Assembly: GCF_014218275.1 (NCBI RefSeq)
Contig: NZ_AP023213.1
Location: 1,776,001-1,840,000, forward strand
From: Citrifermentans bremense
GTDB lineage: Bacteria > Desulfobacterota > Desulfuromonadia > Geobacterales > Geobacteraceae
Direction: 5' to 3'
DNA: 64,000 nt
Positions 1-8,238 of this stretch are shown one piece after another. The notes beneath the pieces are model-generated. The model searched no databases and had not been told where the DNA came from. It saw nothing but the letters and a program-made list of their open reading frames with translations. Positions within the stretch are counted from its first letter, which is position 1. Every line of letters starts with the position of its first letter. A program made the translations under genes and the position numbers.

Positions 1-893
1 ACTATTACTCGTCTGCAATCTGAAGCTGCTCCGTGTACCATGAGTTGCCCGATGGCAGAGTAGACATTTTGTCGCGCCGTACTTGTCTTCACCTCATAGA
101 CCTCGATGAGATCAGTTCCCTGTAGTATCCCAAAATCTATCAACACGTTTTTGACTGGTCTTGCAGTTTTCGGAAGAGAAAGAGAGCAACGCCAATCCTT
201 CACTGCGTCAACGACTTCCCCGTGTCGGGATAGGTAATCAATTTCCGATGAGCGCTTTCCTTTTCGCCGTCCTTTGGACTCTGAATAAAAATCTTCAAAA
301 GCCCTTTGTTTTTGCTGAAATTCAGGTGTATCTATTTCTTTATCACGTACTGCTTGCTTGAATGCTGCAATAGCGTCGATGTATTGCGTTGAGGATTTCG
401 TTGCTGCCGCTCCTTCAATGGGCATGACGATGACTCCGTCCCTAATGCGTCCAGAAGAGCAACCAACTTCAACAAGAAGCTGATTTGACCATGAGAGGAA
501 GGCGCTTTTCCCAACACCTTTCCTGCCCCCCCCTACACCACCAGAGTGCATTAGGTAGATTGTTCCGGTGTTGTTGTCACGCCCGAAAAATCCTTCGATC
601 TGTGCGTCTATTCCTTCGTAGGGGATGTTAATTTCAACCGAAATTTGCAAACCTGTTTTCTCTGCAAACAGACCAAACCAGTTCAATTTTCGAGGGTGTT
701 TCTCCTCCTTACCATTACAATCAGCGGACCAAAACCAATGGCTTCCGTTTGTGGTGACCTTTGCGTTTGGAATGTTCCCACCCGGATAGCCAATCGCTTT
801 TACTGCGACCCGAGTGAATTCTCGCCGCATGGTTCTTTCCAGAGTACGTTGTGCCTCTGCGATCTCTGTTTTTGATTCTAGCAGTGTGAACAT
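1..893 (-). CDS. Partial hypothetical protein, possible PD-(D/E)XK nuclease end
   Basis: An open frame runs from an ATG at 893 (minus strand, preceded by AAGGAG with 5-nt spacing) to the left edge without a stop, so about 297 residues are visible and the C-terminus is missing. Near the visible end it reads LIDFGILQGTDLIEVYEVKT, followed by YSAIGQLMVHG. An acidic residue, then E-V-K, then a 'xAIGQL' helix is the usual pattern of restriction-endonuclease-like PD-(D/E)XK folds; the nuclease call is inference from this. The N-terminal 200 residues match nothing I recognise. It lies 26 bp downstream of a second nuclease-like gene and is probably co-transcribed with it. Confidence 0.55.
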   Translation of the reverse strand, partial: MFTLLESKTEIAEAQRTLERTMRREFTRVAVKAIGYPGGNIPNAKVTTNGSHWFWSADCNGKEEKHPRKLNWFGLFAEKTGLQISVEINIPYEGIDAQIEGFFGRDNNTGTIYLMHSGGVGGGRKGVGKSAFLSWSNQLLVEVGCSSGRIRDGVIVMPIEGAAATKSSTQYIDAIAAFKQAVRDKEIDTPEFQQKQRAFEDFYSESKGRRKGKRSSEIDYLSRHGEVVDAVKDWRCSLSLPKTARPVKNVLIDFGILQGTDLIEVYEVKTSTARQNVYSAIGQLMVHGAASDCRRVI

Positions 894-919
894 AGCGCTC
901 CTTGCGAGTACAGGATTTT

Positions 920-1672
920 TTAGATGACGGCGATCACCTTTCCAACGAAACAGTCCACTCCACCAACCGAGAAATGGCCGTACAAACGATTCGGTGCTAC
1001 CGTGATTCCGTCAGAGCACAGCGTCTGAACAAATCTTTCGAAATCGCGGTGGTTTCGACTAAGATTTTCCATGAAAGTTAGATCGGTGTGAAACTCATGG
1101 ACCACAAAGGCGGCTAGAGATGAAGAGTCAAGTTTTGCTTGAAGCGCAGTCCCGCATATCGCGGCCAACAACTGGTATCGGACTGCGCCCCACCTCGATT
1201 CTGTTGGCACTCCAGTCTCTCCGACCATCTGAAGGAGAGCCTGAATCCTCTCGGGAGCCTTGGTGGAAATCCCAGACTCGCGTCGTTTCATCGCCCGTCG
1301 CCAGTATTCAGCTACGGTTTCATTTCCGAACGCTTCGTCTGCTTTGGCTTCAATGCACACCGTGAGCCGATGGACAGTTGCCTCACCTATCAGAGCGAGA
1401 TCATGATTTCGCCCTTCCCCACGCTGGGGGAGGCGGGTCACCTTCTCCGGTACTCCACTCAGCAGCTTCACCCCACGGAGCCACGACGTCGAGAGGAGTA
1501 GCGTTTGAAGCTCCGCCGGAACCGATAACGTATCTCCCCGGAACCATGCCTTTGCAAGCTCCATAGCACTACGGCCCTCCTTCCACTGGTACTCTCTCTT
1601 GGGGCGTGTCCAGTCCTCCCAGCGTAGGATCGACATTCCGTCCGGTCGATACAGTGTCAGCGTCTTTGTCAT
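920..1672 (-). CDS. Hypothetical protein, nuclease-like (possible DUF6946-type)
   Basis: A 250-residue soluble protein. The start ATG has a good ribosome site (AGGAG, 7-nt spacing). In the middle it has HDLALIGEATVHRLTVCIEAKADEAFG (split here as HDLALIG ... CIEAKADEAFG): an Asp, then Glu-Ala-Lys-Ala-Asp in a beta strand, typical of PD-(D/E)XK-type active sites in small phage and island proteins. Function is unknown; the DUF6946 suggestion is from memory. It precedes the partial gene at 1-893 by 26 bp on the same strand, suggesting a two-gene unit, perhaps in defence or DNA processing. Confidence 0.6.
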   Translation of the reverse strand: MTKTLTLYRPDGMSILRWEDWTRPKREYQWKEGRSAMELAKAWFRGDTLSVPAELQTLLLSTSWLRGVKLLSGVPEKVTRLPQRGEGRNHDLALIGEATVHRLTVCIEAKADEAFGNETVAEYWRRAMKRRESGISTKAPERIQALLQMVGETGVPTESRWGAVRYQLLAAICGTALQAKLDSSSLAAFVVHEFHTDLTFMENLSRNHRDFERFVQTLCSDGITVAPNRLYGHFSVGGVDCFVGKVIAVI

Positions 1673-1872
1673 CTTCTCGCTCCTGTGAGGTAGCTAGACC
1701 GCTATAACCTGATGTCAGCCACTGTATAGCACGGATCGACATTCAAACGTAGCACTTTCTAATCTCACCTAGAACTGAACCGCTACGGCGGTCAAGAACG
1801 TTCTGGGAACGGAGATTTTTCGGGAAATCCATGGCGGATAAATAGATGTGACTCCAGTCGAATGAGGAACTT

Positions 1873-2493
1873 ATGGCCACAAACTACGGATACATCGACG
1901 TCCCCGCCACCACGCCGGAGCACTATGCCCAGCATTACGGGATCCTTGCCTTTGCCACGAACAACGGACTTGGACCTGTCCACTTCGTCAACGAGTCCGC
2001 ATCGCCCCCGGTCCCCGGAACCAGCCCTGTCCTCGCCGGTATGGTTGCGGAACTGCTGCCGGAGGATACCATGTTCGTCATGACCTTCCCACCGCTCGGC
2101 AAAACGACGGTGGAGATCCTCAACGTTCTCTCCGACCTGTCTCGGCGCGGGGTTCGGGTGTACGTCGTCAACAGCGGTTTTCGGCTCGATGACAACGCGG
2201 AAGCGCATGTCGTCGGCACTGCATGTTCGTTGATCGCTCAGGTCGAAACTGAACTGGTGACTCGGCGTCCGGCTTTGAAATCGACTCAGGAGCCTCCTGC
2301 CGAAGGCCAGCCGACCCACTCCCTTCGCCGTACACGGAAGTCTCGCCTCGATGAGAAGGCCGGGGAAATTCAATCGCTCCTTGCCAGTGGAACCACGGTC
2401 GCCGAGGTGGCAAGGCTGCTGTCCGTCAATCGGCAAACCTTGAAGGACTGGTGTGAATCAAGACTTCTTTCCAAGGTACAGCCTTTAGGCTGA
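1873..2493 (+). CDS. Resolvase-like DNA-binding protein lacking catalytic residues
   Basis: 206 residues. Residues 1-120 follow the serine-recombinase fold pattern: the segment DTMFVMTFPPLGKTTVEIL, then LSDLSRRGVRVYVVNSG, aligns with the DTVICCKLDRIARST ... LEKKGVAFRVLN segment of the true resolvase at 7295-7888. The residues that do chemistry are absent: the usual Y-x-R-V-S start is YGYIDVP, and the D-R-x-x-R helix is F-P-P-L-G-K. The C-terminus (TTVAEVARLLSVNRQTLKDW) is a helix-turn-helix. I infer a DNA-binding or regulatory protein derived from a resolvase, not an active recombinase. ATG 1873 follows AGGAAC. Confidence 0.6.
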   Translation: MATNYGYIDVPATTPEHYAQHYGILAFATNNGLGPVHFVNESASPPVPGTSPVLAGMVAELLPEDTMFVMTFPPLGKTTVEILNVLSDLSRRGVRVYVVNSGFRLDDNAEAHVVGTACSLIAQVETELVTRRPALKSTQEPPAEGQPTHSLRRTRKSRLDEKAGEIQSLLASGTTVAEVARLLSVNRQTLKDWCESRLLSKVQPLG

Positions 2494-2525
2494 AAAAAGG
2501 GGCCAGCAGATCATCCACTGGCCCA
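2493..2525 (-). terminator. Rho-independent terminator (minus strand)
   Basis: On the minus strand GGGCCAG and CTGGCCC form a stem with an 11-nt loop, followed by a run of T. It lies just downstream of the two small genes at 2551-2996 and between convergent genes. Confidence 0.6.
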
Positions 2526-2550
2526 TCACATTTCAATTTTCCTTTCAGGC

Positions 2551-2763
2551 TTACCGTGCCTCTTTCGAAAATACTTCGTTCAGAGCTTGCTCATGCGCAC
2601 GGTTCACGTTCGCGAGCTGCTCGGAAACGTTGAGCAGTCTCATTTGGCGGTCCAGTTCGAATTTCTCCTTTAAGTACCGGAAGAGGAGTTGCGTTTTTTG
2701 TTCCCTGATCGCCCTGAGGGAACTATGAATGTCTTCAGGCGCTTCTGTCATTTCATCTCTCAT
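2551..2763 (-). CDS. Small hypothetical protein
   Basis: 70 residues, charged and mostly helical (repeated Glu/Arg/Leu pattern, likely coiled coil). ATG at 2763 has AGGAG with 5-nt spacing, and the ribosome site overlaps the end of the upstream gene at 2772, so the two are translated as a pair. A terminator hairpin follows. No family recognised. Confidence 0.55.
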   Translation of the reverse strand: MRDEMTEAPEDIHSSLRAIREQKTQLLFRYLKEKFELDRQMRLLNVSEQLANVNRAHEQALNEVFSKEAR

Positions 2764-2771
2764 GGTTTCTC

Positions 2772-2996
2772 CTATGACTCAGTCTCAAAGAACTGGTCGA
2801 GTTGTCGCTCATTTTGCTCATTGATCCGCGCTTCGACCTCGTCGTCCTTCATCTTGGCAATCAGTTCGTTCAGCGCCATGTCGTCCTCCATGAATTCTGC
2901 GAGGAGGTGCGTTTTCAGGAGCATTGCTTCTTGAATCGTTTTGGGCGAGTACCGAAGTCTTGCTGCCAGCGTCGTCAGGTATTCAGTGTTGGTCAT
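2772..2996 (-). CDS. Small hypothetical protein
   Basis: 74 residues, helical and acidic. It starts MTNTEYLTTLAARLRYSPKT and has a ribosome site GAGGTG 7 nt before ATG 2996. First gene of a two-gene unit with 2551-2763; the protein sizes and spacing resemble small paired genes of mobile elements. The segment 'LAARLRYSPKTIQEAMLL' could be a helix-turn-helix, but this is weak. No function assigned. Confidence 0.5.
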   Translation of the reverse strand: MTNTEYLTTLAARLRYSPKTIQEAMLLKTHLLAEFMEDDMALNELIAKMKDDEVEARINEQNERQLDQFFETES

Positions 2997-3002
2997 GTTG
3001 GT

Positions 3003-3182
3003 TCACCTCTTTTCAACTTTGATTAACTTCCACTCGTATTTATATTGTCGTGAGAGGCCGCTGCTGACCTCGGCTCCGTTGGTCCCGCTGGTACAAATCT
3101 TCATCCCCTCACCTTCTAAAACTTTGTTAAATGTGGTATATTCTCGCCCCCCTGAACCGGGGCATTGCTCTGGTTCAGTCAT
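3003..3182 (-). CDS. Possible small Cys-containing protein
   Basis: An open frame of 59 residues beginning MTEPEQCPGSGGREY with a second Cys in MKICTSGTNG, spaced as in small zinc-ribbon proteins. It ends 7 bp before the gene at 2996 on the same strand and is divergent from the phosphatase at 3222. The ribosome site is weak, so the gene is uncertain. Confidence 0.3.
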   Translation of the reverse strand: MTEPEQCPGSGGREYTTFNKVLEGEGMKICTSGTNGAEVSSGLSRQYKYEWKLIKVEKR

Positions 3183-3221
3183 GTCAGAGGAAACTTTTGA
3201 CGGTAACGAATGAGGCGGTGT

Positions 3222-3953
3222 ATGACTAATCGACGCACCATAGTCATTGGCGACTGCCATGGGAATCGGAAGACTGCACTGGAGATTCTGGTGTCGCTTC
3301 GTCTGGAGAGGGGGCGGGATACAGTCATTTTCCTCGGTGATGTCATCGATAGGGGGTGTGATTCGAAGGGTGTGCTGGACCTTATTATGTCAATGCAGAG
3401 AGAAGGTTTGGCAATGATGGTGCGCGGTAACCATGAGCAGATGCTGTTGGACGCAGCCAACAGTGGGATAGAGGAAGACTATCTTGAGTTCATCAACAAC
3501 GGGGGCGAAGCAACCCTACTGAGTTTCGGTGTTCCACACCCGAGCCAGATCCCCTCGGTTTATCTCAATTTCATCAGCAACACACCGCTCTTCTGGGAGA
3601 ATGCAACAAACATCTGCGTTCACGCTGGATTGCCATGTAAGTTGGTGGAGCCGATTTCGGCTGCCGACCGATGGGATATGTTGTGGACAAGGACGACTTG
3701 GACGGACCCTGCATTCCTAAATGGAAAACGGCTGGTCACCGGACATCAGATTAAATCCCTGAATGAGATCCGGGGGAGTCTGGCCACCGACCATGTCTTC
3801 ATTGACAACGGCTGCTACCTTGGTGCTGGGTGCAAGGGCGGAACCAAAGGAAATCTTGTGGCGCTGGTACTGGAGACGAACGAGCTTTATGTCCAGCCGA
3901 ACATAGACGGGGTCCCGCTACAGGAACTTCCGAGCAAAGGAGCTTCCAAATGA
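3222..3953 (+). CDS. PPP-family metallophosphatase
   Basis: 243 residues from ATG 3222 (GAGG 6 nt upstream; ATG 3210 is an alternative). All family motifs are visible near the start: GDCHG, then FLGDVIDRG, then VRGNHEQML, with later His in ICVHAGLPC and VTGHQIK. These bind the two metals of calcineurin-like phosphatases of the PP2A / lambda-phosphatase type. The family hydrolyses phosphoserine/threonine or symmetric dinucleotides; the substrate here cannot be told. It sits alone in accessory DNA next to decayed genes and may be mobile-element cargo. Confidence 0.8.
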   Translation: MTNRRTIVIGDCHGNRKTALEILVSLRLERGRDTVIFLGDVIDRGCDSKGVLDLIMSMQREGLAMMVRGNHEQMLLDAANSGIEEDYLEFINNGGEATLLSFGVPHPSQIPSVYLNFISNTPLFWENATNICVHAGLPCKLVEPISAADRWDMLWTRTTWTDPAFLNGKRLVTGHQIKSLNEIRGSLATDHVFIDNGCYLGAGCKGGTKGNLVALVLETNELYVQPNIDGVPLQELPSKGASK

Positions 3954-4803
3954 TCTCCATCGAGACACTTGAGTTCGCCCAAATCGTCGCCTCTCGATTC
4001 ACCGCCTATGACACCCGGATCTAGTCGATGCGTCAGGTCGCAGCACGGTACGCTAAATTGGCGACAGGAAACGAGGGCTGTCGGTTCTGGCTCAGGCTCG
4101 GGAATCTCTGGACCGGCTGGTCGATCAGCAGGACTACCACGCTGCGCTCGAAGTGCCGGGATTCGCTGCCGACTTACTCGCTCTTAACCGTGCTGATCTT
4201 GCTCATCAGGTGATCAATGCCTCAATTCAGATCTCCGGGGAGCTTCGACCGAAATTCGCGGCCTCGATGTTGGCCGTTACCGCAGAGGCAGCTTTTGGAA
4301 CCGGCGAGGTTGAGCTTTGCCGAGCGTTGATCGAGCAGGTGATGGAGTACGTCCATGGTCGGAGGCGATTTCGGTTCATTTACGACGACAGCTTAGACCA
4401 ACTGGTTCTGCTTCTCCTACGCCTCGCGACGAAGCGCTTGGGCTTGCCCAAAAGATAATCGGCTTCCAGAGAGCGAAAGCATTCGCGGAACAGGCAAGGT
4501 TCAGCAGGGGGGATGTTCGGGAAGCATATCTGGAAGAAGCTTTTCGAATTGCCAGATCGACGCGAGCCGAGTATTCGGTGGCAAAGGTCGCTGAGGTTCT
4601 TGGGGAAGGTGGCGAGTTCGACCATGCTCGGCAGATCGGTGCGGAGATAAACAGCAGCACGTTCAGTTCGAGGCGTTGCTGACTTTGGCTGTTCACCTTT
4701 GCAACGATATGGGGGGGTGGAAGAACGAGCGATAGAAGAAAAAGGTACGTCGCCGGATAGAGCGGCTGAACGAGCAGCCTGAAACCGAACCTGTTCAGCA
4801 CTG
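3951..4803 (+). pseudogene. Decayed gene, helical-repeat (TPR-like) remnant
   Basis: Immediately after the phosphatase an ATG (MISIETLEFAQIVASRF) opens a frame that stops after 24 residues. Further coherent protein-like stretches follow in other frames: ADLLALNRADLAHQVINASI near 4160-4330 and AYLEEAFRIARSTRAEYSVAKVAEVL near 4500-4640. These read as alpha-helical repeats of one original protein broken by frameshifts and stops. The overlap of the first ATG with the stop at 3951-3953 suggests it was once coupled to the phosphatase. The repeat call is inference. Confidence 0.4.
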
Positions 4804-4804
4804 A

Positions 4805-5171
4805 TCAGTTAGCTTTGTCTAACAGGCTCCTAAGGTACTGGTGGCCATCTCCGCTCAAAATGTCCAGCTCTCCCAAGCTCACCAGCTTCAGTTCCTCCCT
4901 CGCCCGGTTCAGGCGAGCCAGCATCGGCGGAACAATTGTGTTGGCATGTTCTACGAATTTAGCCGAATCCATCGAACAGACGGGGATCTTGTAGCCCTTC
5001 GTGCTGCTGAAAGAAACGAGCACGTACACATTCTACAGCAGTACGGGTCGATGGCACCGCACTGGTCGGCAGGAGAACTGCGGTAAGGATGTAGAAGTTG
5101 CTTACACCATCCTTCTCGGTGCTGATGCTGGTATCGCCGTATTCGTCGATGAAAACAGAAAGATCGCGCAC
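4805..5171 (-). pseudogene. Frameshifted DUF3800-like protein
   Basis: The first frame reads MRDLSVFIDEYGDTSISTEK ... FYILTAVLL, which matches the N-terminus of DUF3800 proteins (FIDESGD ... YFxLAAV, an RNase-H-like fold often found near defence genes). It ends after 70 residues, and the C-terminal part continues in another frame (SSTKGYKIPVCSMDSAKFVE, then LARLNRAREELKLVSLGEL) to 4805. The total is far shorter than the 200-300 residues usual for the family, so this is a truncated and frameshifted copy. Confidence 0.5.
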
Positions 5172-5195
5172 TACTGTGGCCCTCCTCGCTCACGA

Positions 5196-5594
5196 CTAAC
5201 TTTTCAACCCGCACCCGTTCCATTTCGGCTGTAGTTTACCAATGAGGCTGTCTTCCAGCCCGGCGGCAAGGTTGATGTGGAAATCCCCGAGGTGGAGAAG
5301 ACCATGATCCGGCAGCGCGTAGATTTCTACCGTGTCCCCAGATGTAATTAGGTCATTTAACAACCGATTCCCCTTGATGTTGGTGCTTTGGGTTGTACCG
5401 GGGTTCTGGTAGCCGTACATGCGCTTCTTCAGGGGCTGGGTGGTCTTCCCGACGTACAGAACCTCCCCACCCGATATGAACGCGTACAGCACGTTACGTG
5501 ATTCTCCTTCGCATTCCAATGCGCAGTCCAGTTTCCCTTGAGTCAGTTGCCACCGCCCGACAGGACGGAAACCAATTTTGGTCAGTCGCTCCAT
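5196..5594 (-). CDS. GIY-YIG nuclease-domain protein
   Basis: 132 residues. The segment VLYAFISGGEVLYVGKTTQP followed by LKKRMYGY is the GIY-YIG core (the first motif is LYAF, the second LYVG). The catalytic Glu is likely in AGLEDSLIGKLQPKWNG, where E-x7-P-x-W-N is the usual C-terminal pattern. A single domain without a DNA-binding module, as in restriction or homing-type GIY-YIG proteins. The ribosome site AAGGAAGG precedes ATG 5594. It stands alone between the DUF3800 remnant and an operon. Confidence 0.75.
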   Translation of the reverse strand: MERLTKIGFRPVGRWQLTQGKLDCALECEGESRNVLYAFISGGEVLYVGKTTQPLKKRMYGYQNPGTTQSTNIKGNRLLNDLITSGDTVEIYALPDHGLLHLGDFHINLAAGLEDSLIGKLQPKWNGCGLKS

Positions 5595-5697
5595 CGTTAC
5601 CTTCCTTTATATCTTAATTTTAACCGCTGCATCCTAGTTGTACTAATTGCATTGTTGGGAGATAGCTGCTAATGCAGCCGGGATCCCCCCCCCGGCC

Positions 5698-6255
5698 TTA
5701 ATGTACCCCACCCAGTATGATCGTTGATATCACAGTGAAGAAAAACGAGAACGTCACCACCAAAATTGCAGCAGCTACGATACCCACCGTGATCGCCCAG
5801 TTGTGGACGCCGCCAATCTGATGGAGTGCTGGAAACAAGTTTTGCGATGTCGAATTCCGCTTCAGGTCCGAGATTTTCCCCAACACATGCCTGTAGTATA
5901 GGTAGTTGCTGACGACTCCTACAGCGATGTGCAGGAGAATGTTGACGCCCGGAACACAGAAGACCAAGAAGGTGATTGCTGACTGCCAGTACATCTTTCG
6001 GTATAGCATCCAGACGAAGGTAAACGCGAATGCCGACCAGTTCCATGTCGGTAGGAACGTCTCAGTGCCGGTGACGTTAAACTTCCTGAAACTGCCGACG
6101 TAGTATTCGGAGTTCTTGCCAACGAATGCGCGGATTTCCTCGTCGTTCACCGTCCCTACGGCGTATCCAAACGGTGCCGAGTGCAGCATGGATCCGCAGT
6201 ACCGACACTTGATGGCTCCGTCCTGAATATTTTCCTTGCAATAGGGGCATATCAT
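5698..6255 (-). CDS. Zinc-ribbon DUF2628 membrane protein
   Basis: 185 residues. The N-terminus has two Cys pairs (CPYCKENIQDGAIKCRYCGS) forming a zinc ribbon. Then follow an aromatic-rich hydrophobic segment (WNWSAFAFTFVWMLYRKMYW) and two or three further membrane helices ending in a C-terminal TM segment. This is the layout of DUF2628 inner-membrane proteins, whose function is unknown. Its start overlaps the stop of the hydrolase gene by 4 bp (ATGA), so translation is coupled. Confidence 0.7.
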   Translation of the reverse strand: MICPYCKENIQDGAIKCRYCGSMLHSAPFGYAVGTVNDEEIRAFVGKNSEYYVGSFRKFNVTGTETFLPTWNWSAFAFTFVWMLYRKMYWQSAITFLVFCVPGVNILLHIAVGVVSNYLYYRHVLGKISDLKRNSTSQNLFPALHQIGGVHNWAITVGIVAAAILVVTFSFFFTVISTIILGGVH

Positions 6256-6764
6256 TTCAGCAACTCCTCAATAATATTATTGAGCATCTGGCCGAACAAT
6301 ATCGTCAACGTCGGAATCTGATCATTCAAGCGGTGATCGCTGTCCAGCAAATGGAGTTCCGCTCGAAACTTCCGAGCAAACCTGATCGAGTGTTCGACCG
6401 GCACGATGTCATCATTCCAGCCGTGGACAATGGTTGTCCTATCGGCGCACGGTGGCGGCTCTTGTGCTGCGTAGCCCGGAATAAAGAAAGCCGGTGCCAT
6501 CAGAAACAACCCTGCTGGCTTGATCACGGACGATGCAACCGCAGAAACATACCCACCCATGCTCGAACCAACCAGCACCGTCGTATCCTGTGATCCATTC
6601 CAGATCTCCAGCAGCCGCTTTACTCGCTCATCTGGATCAGCTAGATCGGAGTAGTCCGGGCTGACGACCTCGATCCCCTTGGATCTTGCGACATCTGCCA
6701 GTGCGAGGATCTTCGATCCCCACGGACCGGATTCCTTGCCGTGTGCGAAATATACTGTTGGCAT
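6252..6764 (-). CDS. Small alpha/beta hydrolase
   Basis: 170 residues from ATG 6764 (MPTVYFAHGKESGPWG; GGAGG 8 nt upstream, better than the upstream ATG). The nucleophile elbow GSSMGGY, the acid in GWNDDIVP and the base in DSDHRLN are all visible, so the Ser-Asp-His triad is complete. It resembles the small YqiA/YcfP-like esterase group. The substrate is unknown. The stop overlaps the start of the DUF2628 gene, with which it forms an operon. Confidence 0.75.
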   Translation of the reverse strand: MPTVYFAHGKESGPWGSKILALADVARSKGIEVVSPDYSDLADPDERVKRLLEIWNGSQDTTVLVGSSMGGYVSAVASSVIKPAGLFLMAPAFFIPGYAAQEPPPCADRTTIVHGWNDDIVPVEHSIRFARKFRAELHLLDSDHRLNDQIPTLTILFGQMLNNIIEELLK

Positions 6765-6797
6765 TGCTCCAACCTCCATTCTGACCCAGATAAATTC

Positions 6798-7253
6798 TTA
6801 GTCACTGCAATCTTCTCTGCCCCCAAACCCCATCTCTTTTTCCCAGAACCCCGGCTGGTCGTGGTGAACATACTTCATCGCATCCTGCAAACGCACGTAA
6901 TACCAGCGGACGTTTTCGTCTCGCATCGACCCATCCGGGTTTTCCAGATGCTCTCGTAGCAAACAATAATATGGATCAGCCTCATCAAATGGAACGTCAA
7001 CATAGATGTCCCCCGCATAGCCATGGTGGTAGAATCCACCAGACTCGGCGAATGGACCGCACATCGCCCATTGGATACCGTGTTGGTCCAGCCAGTCCCT
7101 GACCGCCCGACGTCTTGCGTCGGTTCCCCAGTTGTAGTCACATTTGGTTGATCGAGCGATGTCGTAAAAATCAAATGGATAGAATTGGATGTAAAGGACA
7201 TCTCGTTGTTTTTTCCTACATATAGCATCTATATGTTCGATGATTTCAGGCAT
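6798..7253 (-). CDS. Hypothetical protein
   Basis: 151 residues from ATG 7253 (AAGGAAT before it; longer starts overlap the resolvase end). Rich in Asp, Tyr and Trp, for example FYPFDFYDIARSTKCDYNWG and HHGYAGDIYVDVPFDEADP. No membrane segments and no family I recognise. It may be the first gene of the operon 7253-5698 and lies just downstream of the resolvase gene. Confidence 0.55.
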   Translation of the reverse strand: MPEIIEHIDAICRKKQRDVLYIQFYPFDFYDIARSTKCDYNWGTDARRRAVRDWLDQHGIQWAMCGPFAESGGFYHHGYAGDIYVDVPFDEADPYYCLLREHLENPDGSMRDENVRWYYVRLQDAMKYVHHDQPGFWEKEMGFGGREDCSD

Positions 7254-7294
7254 ATTAATTCCTTTACAGTCAAACATAATGACAATGCGCGTAA

Positions 7295-7888
7295 TTAACA
7301 TTTCGAATCATATTTTGCAATATCACCCACCACCGCCCGTCTCCCAGCCGCAATGATCCGATGCACCGAAGCGATCCCGATGCCAAGCTCGCGTGCCACG
7401 TCCACTTTTTTCTTCCCCTCGGCGACCAGAAGCAGGACATCTTCTGTTTTCATCCGAGCAGTCGGTTTCCGACCTTTGTACGCACCGCGCTCCTTCGCCT
7501 TGGCGATACCCTCCCGCTGACGCTCCAGCATCATGTCACGTTCAAAAGTGGCTATCCCAGCCAGCATGGTTAGCATGAGTTTCCCGGTTGGTGTCGAGGT
7601 GTCGAGGTTAATATTCAGCACCCGGAACGCAACCCCCTTCTTCTCAAGGCGATCCACGATCTCAAGAAGGTGCTGGGTACTCCGGGCGATCCTGTCCAAC
7701 TTGCAGCAGATGACGGTATCTCCTTCCCGAACCCAGTCCAACATCTTCGCCAGCTCTTCCCGGTTGGCATCGACTCCACTTGCTTTCTCTTCAAAGATCT
7801 TCTCGACACCAGCACCATGGAGCTGATCGAGCTGTGCATCCAGTTTCTGATTGTGTGTTGAAACCCTCGCGTATCCAACCACCGCCAT
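7295..7888 (-). CDS. Serine resolvase/invertase
   Basis: 197 residues. The N-terminus has the catalytic Y-A-R-V-S-T motif (YARVSTHNQKLDAQLDQL), then LDRIARS with the two conserved Arg, and the long E-helix segment ERDMMLERQREGIAKAKERG, followed by GRKPT and a helix-turn-helix (KKVDVARELGIGIASVHRII). This is a complete Tn3/Hin-type resolvase. It acts on a site usually found next to its gene; a perfect 16-bp palindrome lies 16 bp upstream. It belongs to the accessory region, next to the polymerase-like gene. Confidence 0.9.
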   Translation of the reverse strand: MAVVGYARVSTHNQKLDAQLDQLHGAGVEKIFEEKASGVDANREELAKMLDWVREGDTVICCKLDRIARSTQHLLEIVDRLEKKGVAFRVLNINLDTSTPTGKLMLTMLAGIATFERDMMLERQREGIAKAKERGAYKGRKPTARMKTEDVLLLVAEGKKKVDVARELGIGIASVHRIIAAGRRAVVGDIAKYDSKC

Positions 7889-7903
7889 ATCGCACCCCCT
7901 TCC

Positions 7904-7919
7904 ATGCTATCTTTAGCAT
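7904..7919. promoter_or_regulatory. Palindrome upstream of resolvase gene (possible res/operator)
   Basis: ATGCTA-TCTT-TAGCAT is a perfect inverted repeat 16 bp before the resolvase start. Resolvases usually bind and repress at their own recombination site, so it may be a res subsite. A looser one (TGATA-GTA-TCA) follows near 7931. Confidence 0.4.
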
Positions 7920-8080
7920 CTAAGACGTTGTGATAGTATCAAATCCAAACTTGGATTACAATCCTAGTGGTAGTTTTTTTTCCGATGTCACAGGATCTCA
8001 CTCGACCTCGGGCTATTGATACGGTGGTGGTTGGCTTCGAAGGTGTTGCTCTCGTATATCTATACACACCACTACAAATA

Positions 8081-8210
8081 AACCTTTCACATTACGCAAC
8101 TCGTTTTTGCAGGAGCATCGCCTTCTGAGATTGGCCTGATGTAATTGAGGTTGTCGGAATTACTGGCTGTTGCAGGGATCACGAAAACGAGATGCGTAAT
8201 GTGAAAGGTT
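8081..8210. repeat. 130-bp palindromic element with 27-bp arms
   Basis: The left arm (8081-8107) starts AACCTTTCACATTACGCA and the right arm (8184-8210) is its complement with a single mismatch in 27 bp. The arms are separated by 76 bp that contain the direct repeat TTGCAGG. It lies between the resolvase and the polymerase-like gene and is not coding. It could be a MITE, a structured RNA end or a recombination/replication site. Confidence 0.7.
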
Positions 8211-8238
8211 AGGTTTGTATTCTATGTATTGAATAACT

